Positions 9,107 to 16,969 of a DNA stretch of 64,000 nt are shown piece after piece. The translations under genes were made by a program, and so were the position numbers. The stretch comes from an uncultured Candidatus Thioglobus sp. (GTDB lineage: Bacteria > Pseudomonadota > Gammaproteobacteria > PS1 > Pseudothioglobaceae): contig CAJJCX010000004.1 in NCBI GenBank assembly GCA_905182815.1, positions 1-64,000 of the forward strand, in the 5' to 3' direction. How positions within the stretch are numbered: position 1 is the stretch's first letter; every line of letters begins with the position of its first letter. The notes beneath the pieces were generated by a model. The model worked only from the letters and a program-made list of their open reading frames with translations. It was not told where the DNA came from and did no database searches.

Positions 9107-10141
9107 ATGATTAAATTATTAATAAAACTTGCAGAAAATGGTTTATTACCAGACATGCTTATTAGGCTTGGAATAAGGCGTTTATGCGCTCAAAGGCTTT
9201 TAGAGGCAACGAGCATTGGCAAGCTTGAAATGGAAAAAAGACACTCATCTTGGATTGACTTTTTAAATGAAAGCCCAATTGCTCTGGTTCCAGAAAAAGC
9301 AAATGAACAGCACTATGAGGTTCCACCAAGGCTTTTTGAATTGGTCCTGGGCTCGAACTTAAAATACAGTTCTGGTTATTGGCCAAAGGGTGCTTCGTCT
9401 CTAGACGAATCAGAGCTGGAGATGTTAAAGCTTTCTTGTGAAAGGGCATCCCTTTCAGATGGCCAAGAGGTTTTAGAATTAGGATGTGGTTGGGGCTCCT
9501 TGACTCTTTATATGGCACAAAATTTCCCTAATAGCAAAATTACTGCTGTTAGTAATTCAAAGGACCAGAGGCAGTTTATTGAGAACAAATGTAAGAAATT
9601 AAAGATAGAAAATATCAAGGTTATAACAGCAGACATGAACGACTTTTCAATTGATAAAAGCTTTGATCGTGTTGTTTCAATCGAAATGTTTGAACATATG
9701 CGCAACTATGGTGAGCTTCTAAAAAGAGTAAGTGGCTGGTTAAAAAAAGATGGAAAACTTTTTGTTCATATTTTTTCTCATAAAGAAATTGCCTATCCCT
9801 TTGAAGACCAAGATGAGGGAGACTGGATGGCTAGAGAGTTTTTTAGTGGCGGTCAGATGCCTTCTCATAGGCTCCTAACCTGTTTTCCAAGTCGGATGAA
9901 AATTGAGAAAGATTGGAGGGTAGATGGAACTCACTATGAAAAAACCTCGCTCGCATGGCTTAACAAGATGGATAAAAATAAAGCTGAAGTGCTTAAATTA
10001 TTCGAAAAAACTTATGGCAAAGATGAAGCAGGCATTTGGTTTCAAAGGTGGCGCATTTTTTTCATGTCATGCGAGGTTCTTTTTGGCTTTAAAAGTGGCT
10101 CTGAATGGGGTGTTTCCCACTATCTTTTTGAGAGGCCATAA
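9107..10141 (+). CDS. Second Cfa-like SAM methyltransferase
   Basis: A 344-residue class I methyltransferase with the SAM motif VLELGCGWGSLTLYMA at about residues 122-137 and SIEMFEHMRNYG as the active-site region. It lacks the N-terminal extension of the preceding Cfa and is closer in size to the DUF-linked methyltransferases related to coclaurine N-methyltransferase seen in bacterial lipid clusters. The ATG at 9107, four bases after the cfa stop, is preferred to an in-frame upstream start at 9041 inside cfa. Two paralogous methyltransferases in a row suggest successive or alternative alkylations of the same substrate. Confidence 0.87.
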   Translation: MIKLLIKLAENGLLPDMLIRLGIRRLCAQRLLEATSIGKLEMEKRHSSWIDFLNESPIALVPEKANEQHYEVPPRLFELVLGSNLKYSSGYWPKGASSLDESELEMLKLSCERASLSDGQEVLELGCGWGSLTLYMAQNFPNSKITAVSNSKDQRQFIENKCKKLKIENIKVITADMNDFSIDKSFDRVVSIEMFEHMRNYGELLKRVSGWLKKDGKLFVHIFSHKEIAYPFEDQDEGDWMAREFFSGGQMPSHRLLTCFPSRMKIEKDWRVDGTHYEKTSLAWLNKMDKNKAEVLKLFEKTYGKDEAGIWFQRWRIFFMSCEVLFGFKSGSEWGVSHYLFERP

Positions 10142-11022
10142 TGGATAATATCAAGGACCTTGTTGCTATTATTTTATGTATTTTGACAGCCTATTTTGTT
10201 GCAAATGCTGCAACAGTTGAGGGCGCTGTACTTTACGGCGTGCCAGCCATACTTTTATGTGCCGCTGTTAGCTTTATTGTGCACTGGATTGTTGCAATCC
10301 CTTCGCTTGTAACAAGCTCAGAAAAATATTTTGACTTTACAGGAATGATCGCAACTCTACTTCTAGTTGCTACTTCTATATTTGCACTTTTAGGCCAAGG
10401 AATGCAAGTTTCTATGCGCTCGACTATTGTGGCTATTTTTGTATCTATATGGACGCTAAGACTTGGGACATTTCTCTACATAAGAATAGTTAAAAGTGGA
10501 GAAGACAAAAGGTTTAGGGAGATCAAGAAATCGTTGCCAAAATTTTTAATGACATGGACTCTTTCAGCCCTATGGGTTTTCTTAACGACAGCAAATGCTG
10601 TTACCATTATTGTTTTAAATCAGCATGCAGCTCTTGACTTATTTTTTATAGCAGGATTTTCCCTCTGGGTTTTAGGGTTTGCTTTCGAGGCTGTCGCAGA
10701 TAAACAAAAAAAGAGCTTTAGTGAAATCCCTGAAAATAAGGATAAATTTATAACACTTGGATTGTGGTCTATATCACGCCACCCAAACTATTTTGGGGAG
10801 ATTGTTCTTTGGACGGGCATTGCAATTATATCGCTCCCACTTCTCTCAGGCTGGCAGTTTTTAACCCTTGTGTCGCCAGTTTTTGTCTATCTTCTCTTAA
10901 CTAAAATAAGTGGACTGCCTTTTTTAGAAGAAAAAGCTGAAAAAAAATGGGGCAATGACAAGGAGTATCTTGAATACAAGAACAACACACCCATATTGAT
11001 TCCTTATTTTGGAAAAAAATAA
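10141..11022 (+). CDS. DUF1295 (steroid 5-alpha-reductase-like) membrane protein
   Basis: A 293-residue polytopic membrane protein. The C-terminal motif LWSISRHPNYFGEIVLWTGI and the final EYKNNTPILIP are characteristic of DUF1295/steroid-5-alpha-reductase and isoprenylcysteine methyltransferase folds, which bind NADPH or SAM at the membrane surface. It starts on the last base of the preceding stop (TAATG). It probably reduces or otherwise modifies a lipid produced by the upstream enzymes; no substrate is known. Confidence 0.88.
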   Translation: MDNIKDLVAIILCILTAYFVANAATVEGAVLYGVPAILLCAAVSFIVHWIVAIPSLVTSSEKYFDFTGMIATLLLVATSIFALLGQGMQVSMRSTIVAIFVSIWTLRLGTFLYIRIVKSGEDKRFREIKKSLPKFLMTWTLSALWVFLTTANAVTIIVLNQHAALDLFFIAGFSLWVLGFAFEAVADKQKKSFSEIPENKDKFITLGLWSISRHPNYFGEIVLWTGIAIISLPLLSGWQFLTLVSPVFVYLLLTKISGLPFLEEKAEKKWGNDKEYLEYKNNTPILIPYFGKK

Positions 11023-11036
11023 CTCAAACTAAAAAA

Positions 11037-11558
11037 ATGGCAATTGAAACCCCTGAATATAAAATAATATCCAAGTGTGAAGGCTTTGAAGTTCGTCGTT
11101 ATAGTGACATGGTTATTGCTACAACAAAAGTTCAGGCCGACTACAAAGCCTCAACATCTTCTGGATTCAGAAGAATTGCAAGTTATATTTTTGGTGGCAA
11201 TGATAAAGAAATGAAAATTGCCATGACTGCACCTGTTATTGCTGATTGCCCTTCTGAGGGGCTTAAGTCTTATAACATTTCTTTTATAATGCCCAAAGAA
11301 CACTCTATGAGCGACCTCCCCAAAGCCAACATAAGTGAAGTTTCAATTCAGAAAGAGAGTCTTGGTAAAGTCGCTGTTCTATCTTTTGGGGGCTGGGCTA
11401 CTGAATCTAGAAGCATAAACTATCAAAAAAAACTTTCAGAGTTGCTTTTAAAAAACAAGATTGAAATAAAAGGAGGCTTTATGGTTGCTCAATTTAATTC
11501 ACCATGGACGCTGCCAATGTTTCGTAAAAATGAACTTATGGTGAGAATAAGCAGTTAA
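11037..11558 (+). CDS. SOUL-family haem-binding protein
   Basis: The 173-residue protein matches the SOUL family throughout: start ETPEYKIISKCEGFEVRRY, central KIAMTAPVI motif and final RKNELMVRIS. Animal homologues bind haem; bacterial members are often encoded with Cfa/DUF1365 genes and photolyases in light or singlet-oxygen regulons. It lies 14 bases after the DUF1295 gene and is probably the last gene of the operon. It ends only 13 bases from the convergent Fur-family gene, and no hairpin terminator is visible between them. Confidence 0.88.
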   Translation: MAIETPEYKIISKCEGFEVRRYSDMVIATTKVQADYKASTSSGFRRIASYIFGGNDKEMKIAMTAPVIADCPSEGLKSYNISFIMPKEHSMSDLPKANISEVSIQKESLGKVAVLSFGGWATESRSINYQKKLSELLLKNKIEIKGGFMVAQFNSPWTLPMFRKNELMVRISS

Positions 11559-11571
11559 ATAGTTTTTTTAT

Positions 11572-11988
11572 CTACTGGCACATCTTACAGAGCCCACTAA
11601 GCTCTACAGCTTGAGAGTTATTAACTGAAAACTTGTTGCTTTTAGGTAAAGAAAGTTGAGCTGAAAGCTGACAAGACTCTTCCACAGATTTACAACTAGT
11701 ACAGTTAAGCAAGACATGAAAGTGGTTTGTGTGGCTATCATTGCAAACTAGATAAGTATTGCTTGAGTCCATTTTATGAACAACGCCCACATCAATCCAA
11801 AAGCTTAAGACCCTATAAATTGTACTAATATTAAATGAATGGCCTTTATCTTTTAAAGAGTCCCTCAGATCATAGGCAGAAAGATTTTTTCTTGCAGAGT
11901 CTAGTTCATTAATAATTGACATTCTTTGAGGCGTAGCACTTTTTCCAGACTCTAAACATTTAGACATTAATTTTGCGTTATTAATCAT
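11572..11988 (-). CDS. zur: Fur-family regulator, probable Zur
   Basis: The 138-residue protein has a Fur-like winged helix (TPQRMSIINEL, then FNISTIYRVLSFWIDVGVVHKM) and the dimerisation region with CTSCKSVEES and a final GLCKMC, two CxxC pairs that hold structural zinc. A His-rich HTNHFHVLLNC stretch forms the metal site. The start at 11988 overlaps the preceding gene's stop by eight bases; upstream in-frame starts would lie inside that gene. It closes an operon for a Zrg-type zinc system, so zinc sensing (Zur) is more likely than iron sensing. That assignment is inference from context. Confidence 0.83.
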   Translation of the reverse strand: MINNAKLMSKCLESGKSATPQRMSIINELDSARKNLSAYDLRDSLKDKGHSFNISTIYRVLSFWIDVGVVHKMDSSNTYLVCNDSHTNHFHVLLNCTSCKSVEESCQLSAQLSLPKSNKFSVNNSQAVELSGLCKMCQ

Positions 11989-12535
11989 CACTTTCCTCTT
12001 CGTTTTTTCTATACTCCTCGTCACTAAAATGCAGCGTCTCAACAACTGCATCAGTAATGGCATATCCGCTATCAGCAATATCAAAACTTTGCGATCCTAC
12101 AGATATTCTCCCATAAACAATTATTGGTACGTATAAATCGCGAAACTTTATTGGATTGTTTGACACATCGACAATCAGTGTTTGGTTTAGAGGTGGGGGC
12201 GGAACATGGATGCACTGACCAGCTTCAGGGACAAGCAAAAACTTGCTAATGTCAGATCCTACATATTCAATTGGAACCATGAATCCAGCAAGTGCAATAT
12301 CTTCTCCTTCTAGCAATTTATTTAGTTTTGTTCCAGCCTCTTCTAATTTTGCTTGAAACTCTGGGCTATTATAGATTTCATAGGTCAGATCTTCTGGAAT
12401 AAAATCATATGCATCAGCTGGCTCAAGGCTTAGCCAGTTTTCTTCTATTGTGGATAAATACTCATCAGTAACTACAATGGCAAAAGAGCTTAACGAGAAA
12501 AAAATTAAAATGGAGAGGGATATTTTTTTTAACAT
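11981..12535 (-). CDS. DUF3299 exported protein of the zinc operon
   Basis: A signal peptide of about 20 residues is followed by a DUF3299 domain: the segment GFMVPIEYVG...FLLVPEAGQCIHVPPPPLNQ is the family hallmark. The His/Cys/Pro motif suggests a metal site, although the function is unproven. Genes of this family accompany MacB-like ABC transporters and DUF2796/ZrgA proteins in other gammaproteobacteria, as here. The protein is acidic at the C-terminus (EEYRKNEEESDD) and is predicted to be periplasmic. Confidence 0.85.
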   Translation of the reverse strand: MLKKISLSILIFFSLSSFAIVVTDEYLSTIEENWLSLEPADAYDFIPEDLTYEIYNSPEFQAKLEEAGTKLNKLLEGEDIALAGFMVPIEYVGSDISKFLLVPEAGQCIHVPPPPLNQTLIVDVSNNPIKFRDLYVPIIVYGRISVGSQSFDIADSGYAITDAVVETLHFSDEEYRKNEEESDD

Positions 12536-12540
12536 GCAGA

Positions 12541-13788
12541 CTAGCTTAATGTTTGATGTAAATTTTTTCTAAAAACCATGACTGCTGGAACCAAACTACT
12601 TAATACTCCAGCAAATAAGATCAAGCCAAAAACCTTAATTTCCTCCAAGCTGATCCACTTAAACGAAGGTGAAATGCCTAAAGCCAAGTTTAACTGATTG
12701 GTTGCAAAGTAAGTCACAATTGTCACCAGAATAATTGCACCAATAATTGCAACCAATCCAATTACAAGAGACTCACATATTACCATTATGGCTAAAAATT
12801 TTGGCGAGGCCCCATTGGCTCTGTAAATTGTCATTTCCTGTTTACGGTTATCCAAACTGGCAATAATTAAAGTTACCATTGCTATGAGGCTGATTGCAAT
12901 AATAATCCAGCTTAGAAGCTGAAATCCTTTATCAACTAACCCAACAATTGACCAAAGCTCTGACAATGCTATGCCCGGTATTACAGCAGATATAGCCTCC
13001 TTCGAGTATTCTCTAATACTCTTGGTAAATTTAAATAAAGTTATCTTTGATTTAAGGCCCACAAAAGCAGCTGTAACTGTTTTTGGGTCTAAAGCTCCAG
13101 CTGGCAGAGACGACAAGTCAATATCATCAAGGCTGAATACTTTTTTCCCACTCATCCATCCAAGGTGAAGCAGCTCATAGCCCTTTAGGTCCAAAAAAAT
13201 AGCTTGATCAATTGGGGTTCCTGTTTTCTTAAGAATTCCTGTAACCTTAAATGAAAAGTCATCATGCTTGCTACCTATTGACTCAACTGAGCCATGGGTG
13301 ATTTGAATTTCTGAACCAACATTGTAATTAAGTCTTTCAGCAACATCAGACCCCAAGACTGCCTCCGATAGTTCAGAAAATGCTACTCCGTTCAAAAAAA
13401 TCAATGATTGATTGTTGCCGTATTTAATGTGCTCAAAGTAATTTGATTGAGTCGCTACAACCCTAAACCCTCTATGACTATCACCTAGTGCAATTGGAAC
13501 CAGCCAACTTATATCACTTCTCTGCTTAATATCATTGACAGTCTTCGTTGTGATGTTGTTTGTGGGCCTACCAAGATGAAAAACTGTGTATAAAACCAAT
13601 TCAAGAGAGCTCGACCTTGGTCCAATAATTGCATCAACACCTGAAATACTTTGATTAAAGCCTTCCTCTGTGCCTTGTTGAATTCTCTCTATGCTTAATA
13701 GCAGAACCATTGAAGCCATCAAAGATATCGTCACAAGCGATGTCGGAATAATCCTTGAGCGCATTGATTTAAGCAAAAGACTAAGCAT
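12541..13788 (-). CDS. zrgB: FtsX/MacB-type ABC transporter permease
   Basis: This 415-residue permease has one N-terminal helix (residues 15-32), a large periplasmic domain and three C-terminal helices (about 285-310, 335-360, 380-400), the FtsX/LolC/MacB topology. It overlaps its ATPase by eight bases. Such transporters act as mechanotransmitters on periplasmic partners rather than classical importers. Gene order with a DUF2796 protein suggests the zinc-linked Zrg system; the letter assignment follows the Vibrio naming only tentatively. Confidence 0.85.
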   Translation of the reverse strand: MLSLLLKSMRSRIIPTSLVTISLMASMVLLLSIERIQQGTEEGFNQSISGVDAIIGPRSSSLELVLYTVFHLGRPTNNITTKTVNDIKQRSDISWLVPIALGDSHRGFRVVATQSNYFEHIKYGNNQSLIFLNGVAFSELSEAVLGSDVAERLNYNVGSEIQITHGSVESIGSKHDDFSFKVTGILKKTGTPIDQAIFLDLKGYELLHLGWMSGKKVFSLDDIDLSSLPAGALDPKTVTAAFVGLKSKITLFKFTKSIREYSKEAISAVIPGIALSELWSIVGLVDKGFQLLSWIIIAISLIAMVTLIIASLDNRKQEMTIYRANGASPKFLAIMVICESLVIGLVAIIGAIILVTIVTYFATNQLNLALGISPSFKWISLEEIKVFGLILFAGVLSSLVPAVMVFRKNLHQTLS

Positions 13789-14440
13789 GCTGTTTATTCA
13801 AATCTATGACAGTGTCAAAGTAATGTGTAATAGAGGCGTCATGACTCACCATAATTATTGCCTGTTTGGTTGAGTCAAAGGCGTCCATCACCTCATTTAA
13901 AAATTTTTTAGTCGTTTCAGCATCAAGAGCAGAGGTTGGCTCATCAGCTAAAATTAAATCTGGCTTGCCAAGCAGAGCTCTAGCAACTGCAACTCTTTGT
14001 TGCTGACCAACACTTAGGCGGTTTACTGGAGTTGTTAAAACCTCTTTTCCTAGCCCTAGTGATTTGACCAGTCTAGTGATTTCTTGATTTAGATCATTGA
14101 CTTTAGATTTTCTAGATTGAGAGAATCTAATACCCAATGCTATATTTTCTGAAACACTTAAAAATGGAATAAGGTTAAGTGTTTGAAAAATATAGCCGAT
14201 GTGATCTGCTCTAAATTTATCCAAAAGCAGGGAGGACATTGAAGAGTAATTAATGCCATCAAACTTAATATCACCAGCTTGAAGTTTTAAGGCGCCAGCA
14301 ATCAGGCTGAGTAGAGTAGTTTTACCACAGCCTGAAAAGCCACTAATCAATAATCGCTGTCCCCTTTTAACCTCTATTTCTGGAAACACAATTTTTTTAC
14401 CGTGCTGATAATGGTATTCCAGTCCTAGTGTTTCTAACAT
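13781..14440 (-). CDS. zrgC: LolD/MacB-type ABC transporter ATPase
   Basis: The 219-residue protein has all ABC ATPase motifs: Walker A GFSGCGKTT (about residues 34-42), a Q-loop in YIFQTLNLIPF, signature LSVGQQQRVAVA, Walker B LILADEPTSALD and a switch His in VSHD. It belongs to the short LolD/MacB class that pairs with FtsX-like permeases. It lies 11 bases after the DUF2796 gene. The zinc role is inferred from neighbours; the symbol is tentative. Confidence 0.88.
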   Translation of the reverse strand: MLETLGLEYHYQHGKKIVFPEIEVKRGQRLLISGFSGCGKTTLLSLIAGALKLQAGDIKFDGINYSSMSSLLLDKFRADHIGYIFQTLNLIPFLSVSENIALGIRFSQSRKSKVNDLNQEITRLVKSLGLGKEVLTTPVNRLSVGQQQRVAVARALLGKPDLILADEPTSALDAETTKKFLNEVMDAFDSTKQAIIMVSHDASITHYFDTVIDLNKQHA

Positions 14441-14451
14441 CAGATTCTCAT

Positions 14452-15142
14452 TTAAAATATTACTTTATCGACGTCAGATTTTAGGCTTTTTGTTAGCGCT
14501 TTATTGTTTATTACTGCCTCGAAGTATAAATTTTCTAGTTCGCTGAAGTGATTGAATGCATTAATGGTAATGCTCTTTAATTGGCTTGGCTCATTGCAAG
14601 AAAACTCATATGATAATTCGACATCTTTGTGATCTCCTTCTGTTGAGACACTGTGAAGTTCAGATTTAAATGAAACTAAGTCACAATTAGCACCTTTAGG
14701 AAATGCAAATAATTGTGAATAATTTTGAAATTCAGCTAATGATTCATCTGATACGGTTAACTTATCATGCTCGTCATGCTCGTCATGCTCGTCATGCTCG
14801 TCATGCTCGTCATGCTCGTCATGTTCATCATGCTCGTCATGTCTCATGCTCTCATGCTCGTCATGTTCATCATGCTCGTCATGTCTCATGTTCATCATGC
14901 TCGTCATGTTCATCATTCTCATCATGCTCGTCATGTTCATCATGCTCGTCATGTTCATCATGCTCGTCATGTTCATCAAGTAGTTGAACTATTGGCATTT
15001 CATAAGTAATAGCAACTTGATTTTGACTGATTACCATTGAAAAATTGTTTAGTCCGTGGGCATGTGCATCTGCACGCCTTTCTTCCTCTGCGCTTGCAAA
15101 AGAAGAAATTAATAGCAACGAAAGAAAGCTAAGTTTTAACAT
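14452..15142 (-). pseudogene. zrgA: ZrgA/DUF2796 periplasmic zinc-linked protein with HDE repeats, frame broken in repeats
   Basis: The first frame (15142 down to 14879) gives a signal peptide, the DUF2796 start RRADAHAHGLNNFSMVI and then repeated DEH triplets before a stop. The domain resumes in another frame after the repeats (AEFQNYSQLFAFP...VELSYEFSCNEP...INAFNHF) and ends at 14452. The repeat unit is nine bases (CATGACGAG or CATGATGAA), but three units are short: two of seven bases (CATGAGA) and one of eight (CATGAGAG). Together they lose five bases and shift the frame. An intact version would be about 232 residues with a His/Asp/Glu-rich metal-binding tract. This is either a real break, a switching mechanism or a consensus error in low-complexity DNA. 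Confidence 0.8.
14762..14977 (-). repeat. Nine-base His/Asp/Glu repeat tract with irregular units
   Basis: About two dozen copies of CATGACGAG/CATGATGAA (minus strand) encode HDE. Irregular 7- and 8-base units at about 14840-14860 and 14881-14888 are the only ones that break the triplet phase. One unit has AAT for CAT (DEN). The repeats generate long but meaningless open frames on both strands. Confidence 0.9.
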
Positions 15143-15149
15143 TTTTGAG

Positions 15150-15170
15150 TCCTGTTTAATTAAAACAGGA
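15150..15170 (-). promoter_or_regulatory. Inverted repeat over the zrgA ribosome site
   Basis: TCCTGTTT-AATTA-AAACAGGA is an eight-base perfect inverted repeat. Its downstream arm contains the AACAGGA that would serve as ribosome site for zrgA. It could fold in the mRNA and hide that site, or be a second protein-binding site; its left half may lie just at the transcription start. Confidence 0.45.
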
Positions 15171-15171
15171 T

Positions 15172-15200
15172 AATATATCCTAAATGCAATATTATTGCAA
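15172..15200 (-). promoter_or_regulatory. zrg operon promoter with palindromic operator
   Basis: On the minus strand TTGCAA (15195-15200), a 17-base spacer and TATATT (15172-15177) form a good promoter ending 30 bases from the zrgA ATG. A perfect 7-1-7 inverted repeat TGCAATA-T-TATTGCA (15185-15199) covers the -35 box and part of the spacer. Its core resembles Fur/Zur-type operators (TG..ATATTAT..CA), so repression by the operon's own Fur-family protein is likely. Confidence 0.65.
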
Positions 15201-15214
15201 TAGGGTAAATGTAA

Positions 15215-16969
15215 TTAATTCGTACACGCAGATATTGTTGAAAAATTTGATAGATATCTTGGCATGATAAAGTCTAGATAGTGTTTTGCAGTTTCAGTTT
15301 TTTCTTTTAAAAATTCAGAAGATGATGTGTTGTTTTTAAAAGCAGATGATGCCCTCTCAACGCTTAAAAGCATTTGCCAAGCTGCTGAAATAGTTCCAAT
15401 CATCATGAGTGTATCAAAGGCAATTTTTCCAGTAAATTCTTTGTCATCAGAGTTTTTAGTAATAATCGAAACAGTTTCTTCAAGATCATCAAGAGACTTT
15501 TTAAACCGATCAATCTGCGACGTGGAAATCAGCTTTGATAATGATGGGGCTTCGACACATTCTTGCATTTCTAAAATAAGCTCCCTAACTCCAAGCCCAT
15601 CATCGCTAATGATTTTTCTACCAATGAGGTCCATTGCTTGAATTCCATTGGTCCCTTCATAGATTGGAAGTATGCGTGCATCCCTTAAAATCTGAGCAAT
15701 TCCAGTCTCTTCAACATAGCCCATTCCTCCGTGACACTGAAGGCTGACAGAGGCAACTTCTTGTGCGGTTTCAGTGCACCAGCCCTTTACAACCGGCGTT
15801 AAGACTCCAAGTTTCCTTTTATGTTTTTCTAATAATTCTGCTGGCAAGTCGCTTCCAGAATAGTCAACTTCTGCACAAGCGGAATAGGCTAAAGCTCTCG
15901 ATGCTTCGGTAATGGATTTCATGTTTGCTAACATTCTTTGCACATCAGGATGCCTAGCGATTGGACCAGGCTCTTGAAATCCTGGAGCAATTCCTTGAAC
16001 ACGTTCATTACAAAAACTAAGCGCTTGTTGGTACGCACGTTCTGAAACTGATACTCCCTGGAGTCCAACTGTGAGTCTTGCATTATTCATCATTGTGAAC
16101 ATACACTGAATACCTCTATTTTCCTCGCCAACTAAGTAGCCAATTGCCCCATCTTCTTCTCCATAGCTCATGACGCACGTCGGGCAAGCATGAATTCCAA
16201 TTTTGTGCTCAATTGATAATGCTTTTAAGTCGTTTGACTCTCCAAGGGAGCCATCATCATTGACAAGAATCTTTGGCACTAAAAACAAAGATATGCCTTT
16301 AACACCCTGAGGAGAGTTTGGCAGTCGGGCCAACACTAAATGAATGATATTCTCAGACATATCGTGCTCGCCCCAAGTGATATAAATTTTTTGACCACGG
16401 ATTAAATAATGATCACCGTTTGGAGTTGCTCGCGTTTTAAGCGAACCAACATCTGTCCCTGCATCACCTTCAGTAAGATTCATCGTGCCGCTCCACTCAC
16501 CAGATATAAGCTTTGGAAGGTAGCGCTGTTTGAGTTCCTCATTTGCATTTAGAGTTATTGCTTCCACTGCTCCCTGGGTAAGGAGAGGGCACAGACCCCA
16601 TGACATGTTTGCCGAATGCCACATTTCTTGAACGCTTGCAGCAACGACAAAAGGGACGCCTTGTCCTCCATAATTAGGTGAGAATTGTAACGAGCCCCAT
16701 CCTCCTTCAACAAAGTGCTGGTACGCCTCTTTAAAACCAGTTGCAGTAGTGATTTTGCCAGAGCTGTCAATTTTTAAACCCTCTGAGTCACCAGTTTTGT
16801 TAATTGGTTCTATCTCTTCTTTTGCAAGCTTTCCTGCAGCATCTAAAACAGTATCAATTATGTCAACTGTTGAAGCATCAAGGCCTATCTCATTACAAAG
16901 TTTTTCAATTTCAACAACTTCTTTTAATACAAAACTCATATCTTCTACAGGCGCAGTATAGTATGACAT
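15215..16969 (-). CDS. Acyl-CoA dehydrogenase, DmdC-like
   Basis: A 584-residue FAD enzyme that would make the alpha-beta double bond in an acyl-CoA. It has the N-terminal helical, middle (MNLTEGDAGTDVGSLKTRA, residues 163-181) and C-terminal domains, the catalytic Glu in YEGTNGIQ (Glu438), and an extra C-terminal domain. This length and layout match the long acyl-CoA dehydrogenases that include methylmercaptopropionyl-CoA dehydrogenase DmdC, but also some general fatty acid enzymes. It starts on the last base of the ligase gene's stop, so the two are probably co-translated. Substrate assignment is tentative. Confidence 0.88.
   Translation of the reverse strand: MSYYTAPVEDMSFVLKEVVEIEKLCNEIGLDASTVDIIDTVLDAAGKLAKEEIEPINKTGDSEGLKIDSSGKITTATGFKEAYQHFVEGGWGSLQFSPNYGGQGVPFVVAASVQEMWHSANMSWGLCPLLTQGAVEAITLNANEELKQRYLPKLISGEWSGTMNLTEGDAGTDVGSLKTRATPNGDHYLIRGQKIYITWGEHDMSENIIHLVLARLPNSPQGVKGISLFLVPKILVNDDGSLGESNDLKALSIEHKIGIHACPTCVMSYGEEDGAIGYLVGEENRGIQCMFTMMNNARLTVGLQGVSVSERAYQQALSFCNERVQGIAPGFQEPGPIARHPDVQRMLANMKSITEASRALAYSACAEVDYSGSDLPAELLEKHKRKLGVLTPVVKGWCTETAQEVASVSLQCHGGMGYVEETGIAQILRDARILPIYEGTNGIQAMDLIGRKIISDDGLGVRELILEMQECVEAPSLSKLISTSQIDRFKKSLDDLEETVSIITKNSDDKEFTGKIAFDTLMMIGTISAAWQMLLSVERASSAFKNNTSSSEFLKEKTETAKHYLDFIMPRYLSNFSTISACTN

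Noticed and set aside
14703-15009. Plus-strand frames with HAR, CSS or LVM repeats, and a minus-strand MMNMTS frame
   Set aside because: Low-complexity shadows of the HDE repeat in zrgA; none has a start signal or a domain.
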